Shown: positions 13,301-23,912 of the stretch, piece by piece
Layout of the letters: each line of letters begins with the position of its first letter
How positions within the stretch are numbered: the first letter of the stretch is position 1
Assembly: GCA_022497145.1 (NCBI GenBank)
Contig: MU385937.1
Coordinates: 62,001-126,000 of the forward strand
From: Rostrohypoxylon terebratum
Lineage: Eukaryota; Ascomycota; Sordariomycetes; Xylariales; Hypoxylaceae
Reading direction: 5' to 3'
Length of the DNA stretch: 64,000 nt
The notes under the pieces: generated by a model
What the model was told of the DNA's origin: nothing
The model's input: only the letters and a program-made list of their open reading frames with translations
The model's database searches: none
Made by a program: the position numbers and the translations under genes

Positions 13301-13929
13301 ACAGCCAAGCTTAGGGATGATGCAAGGGGATCGAGGTGATGGACTGGATCGAAGCCGGATGATCGAGTCAAGGCTGAGGTGCTCATCTCCTTGTCAATAT
13401 CTAACAACCCCAATGTGACAGTGGCGAAGATGCGCGTGATACAGCGCCTAATCGTCTGATCTTGAAGGTTCTGTAACACTACTCTACAGCCGCACAGTAG
13501 GAAGAAACAGATGAACCTATAACAAGGTTTATATTCCATCCCACAAGCGTACAGACAGCAGCCATGATATGATATGATACTTACGTCCTTGCATGATAAG
13601 ACAATCAATATAAACTAAGTGATTAGAGTACACGGCAAAGCAACGCATCTCCTGAAGTTTTATCCCAATTTTTTTCTACCGCGCTCCTTTCCTCCCGAAC
13701 CCTTGACGAACCACCTACCCCATATCCTATAGGATGTAATCAATCTAGGAACGAAGGAAGAAAACATCACCAATGCCCACCCCCGTATCCGACCGGATCG
13801 CCGGGTCGATTACGCCCACATGGGATCGTATGACGACTCGACGCTGTGTAATGGTGTACGAGAGCCCAACGTTGTCTCGACACCGCGAACCCCTACCAGC
13901 CTCTCTAGGTACCTACACCTCGAGCCCCA
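10337..13929. other. Intergenic region of 3.6 kb between convergent SEC24 and PARG-like genes
   Basis: I see no gene here. Frames of 60-118 codons occur on both strands (the largest at 13252-13608, minus) but none resembles a protein family and their neighbours do not splice into longer frames. The ends are the 3' flanks of SEC24 and of the PARG-like gene. Confidence 0.6.
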
Positions 13930-15140
13930 TCACGACGTCAGCATCGAGATGTCATACCTAGGATCAGGCCGGCTCAGCACTCTCTGCACCTCGACGGGGT
14001 CGAAGACGCGCGAGAAGATCTCAAAATCCGTCGGCGGGACCCCCGCGCCACTCCCAGAACTCGAGGCCGAGCTCATAGAGGCGCGGGACTTACCCTTCGA
14101 GTGTCCATGACCCGAGCTCCCGCCATGGCTACCACCCCCCTTGCTCTTCTTGGCGATGTCGTCGAGGATCAGCTTCGCGGTGCTCTGGTACCGGTCCTCG
14201 AACACGAACGCGACGTAGTCGAAGCGGCCGCGGATGTCGGGGTCGTAGAGGAAGACGTCGCGCCAGAGCTCGGCAAGCTCCTGGGGTGGGTTCCTGTGGC
14301 CATTGCCGAGCCCGAAGTCGCCGATGACGACGGTGCGGTGCTCGTAGTAGGCGCAGATGCGCAGGGCGGAGCGGATCTTGTTGCGCACCATCTCGCGCTC
14401 CAGCGGGAAGGCGTACTTGGCGCCGCCGTGCGACAGCTTCGGCCACCGCGCCGCCGGCATGCTGACGACCGCCAGGTCGTGCCACTGCTCCAGCTTCTTG
14501 TACTGGTCGTGCGGCCCCCGGAACACCACCACCGCCTCCGAGTATATGCCCCCCTCGGACGGGATCGGGTAGTTGTTGTCCACTTGCGAGCCCGGCCCCG
14601 GCGTGCTAAGCGTCGCGGATAGCGTGCTGCGTCTGCAGAGGCGCTCTTCGTAGCCGACCTAATCAGTCGAAGGTAGGATGATAAGTATATCGTAGATTTT
14701 CAAGCCCTTTATAAAGGACAAAAAAGGGGGGGCGGGGGCGGGGGGACGGGAGCGAAAAAAAAAAGGAGAGAAAAACTCACCACTCCTGTCTCCCAGTCTC
14801 CTCCGGGCCGCTTGTCGTTTGCCGCGCATATGAATGGTATTCTGAGGTTCACTTTGATCTTCCAGTTGATTGTGAAATCGACTGGGTCTCCGGCGGCGAT
14901 ATCTGTGTGACAGGTCAGGGTGTGACAGAGATCTAGAAGGTATACTTAGTGCTTACAAAATTCGGGCGGTGATGGAGCCGCGCCACTGACGGAGTTCTGC
15001 ATGGGAATCTGGGAAAGGGGCTGTTGGAAAAGATAAGAGTGAGTTGGCCATACTTGTGCATATTCAGATTTTATGATTGGTATGTAGTGACGCTTCGTTT
15101 CAGCGGCAACCTCAGACGGCTTGGGTTTCGAAGAAGGCAT
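13930..15140 (-). CDS. Microbial-type PARG catalytic-domain protein (TIGR02452/DUF2263-like)
   Basis: Predicted to hydrolyse poly(ADP-ribose) or related ADP-ribose linkages. Exons are 15140-14957, 14902-14781 and 14658-13930 (344 aa), joined GTAAGC/ACAG and GTGAGT/TTAG with frame kept. The assembled core reads ICAANDKRPGGDWETG (about 86-101), then GYEERLCRRSTLS (about 104-116), the counterpart of the family signature NPGGG...QEExLxRxS; Glu106-Glu107 are the expected catalytic pair. Downstream, VVIGDFGLGNGHRNPPQELA matches the conserved GAFGxGxFxNPP block. A Gly/Ser linker then a short tail follow. Odd points are Tyr in place of the usual Gln before EE, PGGD rather than PGGG, and a strikingly GC-rich third exon (about 14130-14600) compared with its surroundings. 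Reported homologues are bacterial and fungal. It could act on free ADP-ribose derivatives instead of PAR. No targeting signal is evident. Confidence 0.85.
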
Positions 15141-16908
15141 CTTAGACAAACGTTACTCCACAGCGATAGGCTAACGTTTTCTGATAGGTCATATAGAGAG
15201 ATCTGGAGATGATCGAGTGGCTGGCAGATCTGTCTGATCGAAGTGGGCAGAATGCAACCCAAGAAATCCGGATCCAGATACGATCTTATAAGAAAATCAA
15301 CTTCGAGCCGAATGCAGCTACATTAGCCACGTAGAATGACAGCCTTGGGGGAGATGTAGACGTAGATGTAGAGTCATGTTCACTGCGGTATTGGAAACTT
15401 CCTTTCTTGTAGGCACAGTCAGCGCCCGGGAGAGACTGTGTGACCAATATGAAAGCAATCATCCTATCGAGTCCACTATGTCCTAGACATTGAGATGAGA
15501 AGACTTCAGTCCATAGGCCAAGCGGTTCGCTTTCCATATAACAACCCACAAATAGCTTCCGCACCGCCTTTGCCTGCAAAATGATTCTGTTAGCCAGGAA
15601 CATGGGAGAATTAGACATCTGTCTCTGTGGCACACAGCTCGGTTCCCAAGTAGACGGAATCTTTGTCCCAGTTCAAGATCAGGATACACTGCAGATAACC
15701 GAAGTCGGACAGATCTGGTACCCCTCAGAGTGCAGAATCGTAGAGCACCTGCGGGCTAAACGATGGAATTTACGAGTTGTCATACTTTAGTCTAGGAAGC
15801 GTTGACGATTATCTGCTGTGTTATTCAGCGTTGCTTATCGATTCGATAGACTGTGGTGCTTTGGTAGATGGGAATAGTTACATTACAAGAGCTAGGATGG
15901 ATGGCACTATTCTCTAGGAACTAGGTAACCAGGACGATGGGACGAAGTTCATCCGTATGGATAACTGTGAAGTACAGTGCTAGCAAGCACTCTCGATATG
16001 GATGGTAGCCTGATACCCATATGGATAGGCGAGGTTCGCTCGGCCTTACTAAGTTTTACTCATGACTCATCAAGCGAGAGTTGTATATCTCATGACGTAC
16101 GTAGGGTCATCTGCGATTACCTACCTACCTACCTACCTAGTAGTTAAAGAGTACCTGTTTAATAACAAACATCGACGTTGATCTCTCCGGTATTAATACC
16201 GTATGTTTGCCATGGACGTACTGTACTCCTACGTAATAGATTCTCTCTTTACATTTTTTTTCTTTCTCATCCCATCTTCGTTTTGATCCCATGTCCATGT
16301 CGAAAGCTCGCGACACACCGAGGAAACTAAGATAGAGTCTTAGATTGTTTCACAGCCTAGCGATAGGTAAGCTTTCGAAGTATAATAGAAGCGATCACCT
16401 CGGGATATGAGACGGATAGCGCAAATTTGTGTTGTTGTTTGTGGAATGGCAAAAAAAAAAGTTTTTGAGCTTAGGGAGTTTTAAGGGGGTGACAACTTTA
16501 GGGTACTTAAATAATAGCTTGAAAACATTGAAAACATCACAAGTCGAGCTTGATGACTAATAGGGATACCGCGATACCACGATGGGAATAGCTTGTTTCC
16601 TGTTATGGTTCAAGTAGCCCCTTCGGGCGTTGGAGGGAAGTTAAAGTGGATCTCTTGAGAATCGACGTCTACACTTTGACCGAAGTATATCCGGAGCAGA
16701 GTATTCCAATATTCTCCATATTTTTCCTCTCTCATCAACACCAAACTTCATTCACATTCACACTCACATTCACCCTTGTGGCTAGAATAAGTGAATCACA
16801 ATATACAACACTGAATCTTTAATTAATCAACATGGATGTGTCTGTAATATACTAAACATATTCTTAGTCACCTGATTTAATCGGCCATCTTATGATTAAC
16901 CGTATGAG
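15141..16908. promoter_or_regulatory. Divergent intergenic region between the PARG-like gene and mitochondrial AsnRS
   Basis: About 1.8 kb between two divergent start codons, so it contains both promoters. A pure TACC microsatellite sits at 16118-16138. Sequence just before 16909 is AT-rich with an out-of-frame ATG at 16904 (ATG AGA TGA), a two-codon uORF overlapping the AsnRS start. I see no other gene. Confidence 0.55.
16118..16138. repeat. TACC tetranucleotide microsatellite
   Basis: Five uninterrupted TACC units plus TA. It is the cleanest example of the TACCTA/TAGGTA words scattered through the intergenic DNA of this window. Confidence 0.9.
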
Positions 16909-18623
16909 ATGAATTCTGCTATACCACTTTTGAGAGGAGCGTCGCCGAGATATCCCTACCCCTTGAGACTCTACTCAAGACTCACCTCAAATGTAGTATC
17001 ACGAGCTTTCATATCCACCACTGCCGCGGCTCCTACAACTATCGCTGGTTTCCTCGATTTTAAGCCTCAAGATGCTGTCTCAGATGTAAAGATCGATGGC
17101 TTCGTTCGGTCCGTCCGTACACAAAAGCTACGTAGTTTTGTCGCCCTTGGAGATGGTTCTTCTCTTAGATCACTCCAGGCTGTAGTGCCTATTGATCAGG
17201 CCGAAGGGTAGGACATCCAGGTTTGACCAGAAACCTCCCCGTGGCATTCTCACTCGCTAACTATACTATCAATAGTCTGAGTATCGGGGCCGCTGTCCGA
17301 CTACATGGGTCTTGGACTCCATCCCCAGGCCTCAAACAAAGCCATGAGTTACATGTTGAACGAGCCACGGTGCTGGGACCGTCTGACGCCAAGGTCTGTT
17401 TAAGCTTAATGTCTAGCCTTCTCGCTTTACGCACCTATGTAGTGTGACTTACATCGCCATAGACGTTTCCGATCCAGAGAAAATATCATACTCCCGAGTA
17501 TCTAAGAACCTTACCCCATCTTCGTCCCAGGGTACCGTTTAATACTACCGTTCTTCGACTTCGCTCTGAGATCATCGCATCATTGACTAGGTTTTTTGGA
17601 AACCGCAATTTCATACAGACTCACACCCCTATCCTCACCTCATCAGATTGCGAAGGTGCCGGCGAGGTCTTTAATGTGTCAGCGGGCGATCCCAGTCCAG
17701 CGCCTGCGGAATCCAAGACAGCTGTATCTAAACCATTCTTTCGGCGTCCCGTTTATACGACTGTATCAGCTCAGTTGCATTTGGAAGCTCTCGCTCAGGC
17801 TCTCGGCAACGTATGGACGCTGTCTCCGACCTTTCGTGCGGAGAAAAGTGATACCCCACGTCATCTTAGCGAATTCTACATGCTGGAGGCGGAAATGAGC
17901 TTTACTGATGATCTGGGATCTGTGATGGATTTTGCGGAAGGGATGTTGAAACACATCGCCACTGATCTGAGTTCGTCAAGAGTCAAAGAGGAGCTTTTGG
18001 CACGAATAAACGATGGCGCGTCGGATTTAGCTACAGCGGAACAGGTCGAACAACGCTGGGCGGGTATCTTACAGCCAAGCTGGCCTCGCATTACGTATAC
18101 TGAGGCCATTCAGACATTAGAGAACGCAGGCGCAGCTATCACTCGTAGACCTACTTGGGGCGAGGACCTTAGCACTGAGCACGAGAAATACATTGCGACG
18201 GAGGTGGGTAAAGGTAGTCCGGTATTTGTCACGAACTATCCACGTGATATCAAGGCTTTCTACATGAAGGGAGATTGCGTCGAATCCCCACATGGTGCGA
18301 CGGTCGAATGCTTCGATCTCCTCGTACCAGATTTGTGCGAAATTGCTGGCGGGTCTATGCGTGAACATCGACTGGATAATCTACTAGAATCGATGCGCAC
18401 CCACGGGATAGCCCCAACATCTTCGGAGAACGCCATCGAATCAGATTCACCACAATCGGCAGAGAATAACCTCAGTTGGTACGTCGATCTACGGCGTTGG
18501 GGTTGTCCTCCTCATGGCGGCTTCGGCGTGGGCTTCGACCGGCTGATCTGCTATCTCTCCGGCATCCAAACAATACACGACACTTCCGCGTTCCCCCGCT
18601 GGTACGGCCGATGTGATTGCTGA
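16909..18623 (+). CDS. Mitochondrial asparaginyl-tRNA synthetase (class IIb)
   Basis: Charges tRNA-Asn in the mitochondrial matrix for organelle translation; it resembles yeast SLM5. Exons are 16909-17207, 17276-17393 and 17463-18623 (525 aa). The joins give AEG-LSIGAAVRLHGSW and SDAK-TFPIQRKYHTPEYLR, which match the AsnRS OB-fold and following linker. The N-terminus (MNSAIPLLRGASPRYPYPLR) is Arg/Ser-rich without acidic residues, as in a mitochondrial presequence. The OB-fold anticodon domain is about 40-138. Class II motif 2 is near 262-285 (FRAEKSDTPRHLSEFYMLE) and motif 3 near 489 (GFGVGFDRL). The protein ends RWYGRCDC, a usual AsnRS C-terminus. Both donor sites are weak (GTAGGA, GTCTGT) and both introns would introduce stops if retained. 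A two-codon uORF overlaps the start. Confidence 0.93.
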
Positions 18624-21600
18624 GCACAGATCGATGGCGGACATGCCGTGCTCGTTAATGCTTTCTTCTCTGGGACGTGGGGAGTGTCTCGTACAACCCT
18701 CGCACAACGCGATGTCGATTCAGACCATGACTGCCGAACAAGCTTTGTGGCGTCTGCTGTGCTTTGATTCGGACCTCACGAGGACAGAATCAAAGTCTGA
18801 GGCTAGTTTTGACAGGTCCTAGACACAGCATCTTATTCTTGTGTCGCTTCATCCAGACTTCACTTGCATTTGGATAAAGTCAAGGTATGATTTGAAGGCA
18901 GCATCTATCATCACCTGCAGGCCTGCGTTCAATGCACTGCGGAGCTGAGCGCGACTTGAATAGTGCTACAAGTATGTGATAGTATGATCAGTTTTCAGGG
19001 GGCAACAAGTTCTTAGCTACTATTGGGCCGCAATCGCATACTTAACTATACACTAGGACAGAAGCCCTGTGCAATGCAAGGAAAAACCATCCGTCAGGTA
19101 ACTTGAACCCTCATCTATATTCATCATGTTCTTTTTTGCATTACTCTTATGACCTCACTGTCGGCAACAGATCGACAGGTTCACTCATGAAATCTTCCCC
19201 GACTCGGCAGTTAGAACATTGGCTCATCGCACCACAAGACCGCCACCTTCAATTCCGATCGGTGAATATCGCACTGGGCTCCGAAGAAGTACAACATATG
19301 AGAGGTTTTCCTTGTGAAGGATCCACAAGCATGAGTGTTAGTCCTACATTCGCCTCTGCGAGCTATCATTCGGTGTGAACACCTATAACCCTATTCTTCT
19401 ACCAAGGCACCGTAGAGCCTGATATACCTCAATCCTTTCTATCTCGGTGGGTACGTATCTCGTTCATGATGAGACCATTGGTACAGCCGAAAGGGATGAA
19501 CATCTAGTGCCTGAATGTGAAGAGTATTTTCCGTAGCCAGCTTGCTTTGCACGACCAGATCTCTTGAATACCAGTCAGGTAAGCTTTAACTCCTGCGAAC
19601 ACCCGTAGCCGTAAAAAAGGTTCCCGTGAGCCTGGTCAGTTTAGCGACGAAATCGCCCCGCGGCTCGGCCGTTTCTACGGCCTAGCATTCGGTTTATTAC
19701 TACGCAATTCCTCATCGCACGGCTGATGAGCTTACGCCCACGCTATGCCGGTAAGGATGGATTAAGGCCATATGACCGCACTATCAATCTCTTAGGCCAT
19801 ATTGACGTTTCATCTAATGCAAGGAATGTTGAGGTGGCTATCCATTGGAAGCGCGGCCCAAAGCTGTCATGATGCAGTTGGCCACGGACTACTATGCAAT
19901 GGTCCCCTCCAAATTAACCCTTAGCTCTCTGTTGGTTTCATTGCGATAGAGTGCAGGATATGCACGTAGGCAGCCTTAACCGCCTGCCAAGAACGAGCGT
20001 TATTCGAACTAGATATATGGGTGGCATTGGGCTGCGGTGTAATTCCCGGCGCAAAGAAAGAGAGGTTCACCATCGGCAGATTCCCCCCTCGGCTAGCTTT
20101 GGGGTGATCTACCCGTTTCCCTCGTATGTAACATCCATTATCACCATCTCGTCCTAAGCTATGTACTAGCTGGTGGGGATGCATACGATATACGCTACGT
20201 CGTCCTGTCTACACAGGTAACTCTGCAACAGTGGGGTATCAGTACCTACTAGTCAGTAAGTAGTCTCTGAGGACGGCGCAAAAAGACATCGTCAAGTTGC
20301 TGCATTAGGTAACAAAGCCGCTATCGAGTTTGTTCAACTCGTCATCAAGAAGGTGAGGGGATCCTCTTAGAGCAGATGAATAATAATATGCGCTTGGCCG
20401 AATAAAGGACGGCCCTATACACGAAATCTCTGTACTCCCAAGATGATTCACGTGTTGTCCGGGGTGCAGGATTACCTACCTTGACCAGTTGATCACTGAT
20501 GCGATTCGAACCCAGATCCTGATCAGCCCATGTGTCCACCCTTAGGGCCTGGGCCTGCCCTCTGGCAAATAAACAACCCGTTTGAAGATTAGGGTGGTCG
20601 CGAATAGGCACATATTCCAGCTTTTTAGGGCTTGGTGAAGACACCGTTTCTTCGTGACACACTTAAGGGACTTGGCACTTTCTTGACATTCCCTTGGCTT
20701 TAGCGTTGGCGACAGTATTGGATTATTGGAGTATCGATGTATTGACACGTTAGGTAGTTACGAATTTATTATTAAAAGGTACCCCAAATTTACGGCACGG
20801 GTTTGATACCGGACGTAATGTTAGGCAATATAATATATCATGCAGTAAGGTAGGTAAATATTCCAAAAAACCACGGTACCTACCTGCTGGCTAGTAGCCT
20901 AGTTACAGTTCTAGCTACAGCAGCTAGCCTCTTTCTCCATCCGTGCCTATCGCGATCCCGGCGGCTTATGCCGTCGTCGCTCCTAGGTTGCGCATATTTT
21001 ACCCCCGTGACCCAGAAGAGGTTGTGAACAGGATCGTCGGCGGGAATCGCTCCATTTCATCGTCAATTTGCTGTAACTTTTCGGAAGGCGAGTTTCTGAT
21101 GGTGGTATACGATGTTCCACATCACGGGGATATGGACCCTACAAAGCATTAGTTTTAGGCTCGAGCTTCCGAAGCGTGCCGATCCCAGGATGAAGAGGTC
21201 GAACAATGCAATAAAAGCTACTACCGCAAGCAGACTGGCAGCTACCACCTACTGTATTATCTACCGGCCGGCCGACAATCACCAACAGCTGCTGCTCCTG
21301 AGTATCACCGAAGGGGCCGCGTCAGCACATGACACAGGGAGTTTTGCTGTTAGAATAAGGTGGGCTTAGTGGAGAACACGGCGGTTGACCCAATGAGAGG
21401 GAGACATCGAATTTTGCATATCTGCGGGCTGTTGTGCTTGGCTCTGCCGAGATTCTCGAGCTTCTTTTCCAGAGCCAAGCGTGGGCAAGGGAAACCCAAG
21501 GATGCGCCAAGGTCGCTGACCAAGGGCTCGGCATGGCCCCCCTTTCGCTGTTTTACTATTTAGGGGGGGCGCGCTAGGACAAATACAACGTGAGTGGCAC

Positions 21601-23895
21601 CCCCGTCGACGTTTCTGATTTGAGTAGACTCCCTGTCCTTGAATTAAGCTTAAGCTTCTCCATCGTTCGAGGGGTGGGTTGCATGGGCTCCGGAACATGG
21701 CTTCGGCTTGGGGGCAGAAAAAAAATTAAGAAAAAATTAAAATAAAACCGTAACCGTAGGTAGGGAAGTAGATCCTGTTTGTCACCTAACCCGGAAACCA
21801 GTAAAATACGAGGGTAAAAAGGTAGAATTCCGACAAATGGTGAAGCGGACTTCTGCGGCTACAATATTAAAATGTGCTCGCTGTCCCATTTTCATTTCCT
21901 GCCCTTCCGAATGAACACCTTAATCCCGGCAATCTCCAACTTCGCCTATCCCCAAAAAGGGCTGAGGCGGATGACGGTAACAATCAACGGGTATGACGGG
22001 CGGGAGGATAATAATTAACTTCATGATATTGACATCACGTCATCTGTCTCAGAGAGGCCTCCTCGCCCTATATGGCCGTGGCTGGCTGGCCGGCTGGGAT
22101 GCATTTTGCCTATGAGGAAATATTCAATCATCGTCTTGACTTCATTCACATGTGACAGCATACGCCCTCTTTTGACTCGCTATGACCAAAAGAAGGCGGA
22201 GATAATGGGAGTTGGGTAGGAATAGGCACAGCGCCAGCTGCCGGCAACCAACGACTCATCTTCCTTGGCTCTCGTGATCCCGAGTGTAGACGGTATGTAG
22301 TATATCATAGGCTAATCCATACGAAACATGCTGTCGTCGTACAGCGAGGCGATACCTAGAATGGACTTATCGAAAGGAGATGCGAGATGCGAAGAGGCCT
22401 AGCGGTGGATCGTCGACAAATGTCAGTAAAAGAAAGAAAAAAGTTCAGTCAGCGGTCAGCCGGCTATTTGCGAGGGCATTACTAGTGGTCATTAGCGAGC
22501 GGCGGCGAAGCAGGCGTCTGAATAAGATTGCGAACTATCGGTGTGGGGTGCGAATCAGCATCTTTACCAACCGCAGGATAAAGCTGGGAAGGGTAAGGGA
22601 CTAAGATCAACATTAGTGTACATGGTACATACGTCAATACATCCTTCATATTGACATACGGTAGGTACAATACATACTATACTACTACATATACCTGCAT
22701 ACCTACATATATAGTAGGTAGGTTAATTACACTAGGTAGTTGGAGGTAGGTCTGTATTGTACATCTGCATATACATAAGTGCATTTCTACTCCCCAAAAG
22801 TAAACTCCGCCGGCAAGGCTCTCGAGCCCGAACCGGACAGGAAGATGGAGAAGTTCTGATAGGTATATACAGATAGAGTCACATACACGTCAACTCTTGT
22901 CACCGAACGTTTAATGTATGTACGCAATATCAAGTACACGACGCAATATGCCGCGCCAATGAGAGCTCAAGGGGACTTACCAATGGTTACATTCTGTTAC
23001 ACAGAGCTTACAGATTGCATGTCTGTGCCGCTCTGTGTAATGTTCCTCGATAAGGGGAGGATCTATTCAGCGGTCGGCAAGTCGCATATTAGACCCTGGA
23101 GCCTGGGATGAGTAGATGAGTTGCGGTACTTACATACCTACCGGTAGTATGTAGAGTAAGTCTCCCCAGGCCGTCCTACGCTGTCTAGACGTGCCTTCGT
23201 ACGCCCCCAATGCGTCGCATTAATGTAGGCGTTTATGACTTATCAAAGGATTCATGGTAGGGTTCAATAGGTCTGCTATATTCCTATACGCAATATTACG
23301 CAGCTGAACATCAAGTTGTTACGGTTGTTACGATATTAGTTAGATTAAACTATTATACCTTGCCGTAAGCCATTGTATACCCCGGTTCAAATAAAATATG
23401 ATGTTCTGCTGGGAGTCTGGCACAGCTAGGACCCTATCCAAAACATCCTGGTCGCTGGTACGCTGAACGTGTTCATGCCTCCTCACCCTGCCAAATGCCG
23501 GGATAATTTGTCGTCAACCTTCGAAAGCTTGGCCGCTTTGACACTCGGGGTGTTCCTGGGTTTCCCATGTGGATTTGACGGCATATCCCATGCCTTTCGG
23601 CCGACCGTGTTTCGCATACCCGTCATTCCTCACCGCTGCCGGGTTTCAGTCTTATTGATGATTACACGTCCCAACGCAAAGCGGATGGAATTATCTGCTC
23701 ACGTTCGGAATCTGGCGGCCGATGATTGACGTTCCAACCCGGACATAACTTGCTCGAAACAGCAGCGCTTACTCACGATAGGGTCATATAGGTCATACAA
23801 GCTAGGTCCTCCCATTCAGGATCGCATGGTCCTGTGACGAAGTTTGCATCGTCAGCTTGTCGTGTCAACAATGCGAAGAGCCAACTCGGAAGAGG

Positions 23896-23912
23896 AAAAA
23901 AAAAAAAAAAAA
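23896..23912 (+). repeat. A17 homopolymer run
   Basis: Seventeen consecutive A followed by a purine-only tail (GAAAAGAAAAG). It may be a retroposed poly(A) remnant or simple slippage; no flanking target-site duplication or coding remnant was recognised. Confidence 0.8.

Noticed and set aside
13252..13608. 118-codon minus frame upstream of the PARG 3' end
   Set aside because: Its Cys-rich first half and different second half resemble no family, and codon use is poor.
14101..14622. 173-codon plus-strand frame over the PARG exon 3
   Set aside because: It is a shadow of the GC-rich exon. The minus strand spells the conserved PARG blocks across three exons.
20490..20560. tRNA-like T-loop word (GGTTCGAATC on the minus strand)
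   Set aside because: Flanking bases do not form the 5-bp T stem, acceptor stem or an A-box/D arm, so no tRNA cloverleaf is possible.
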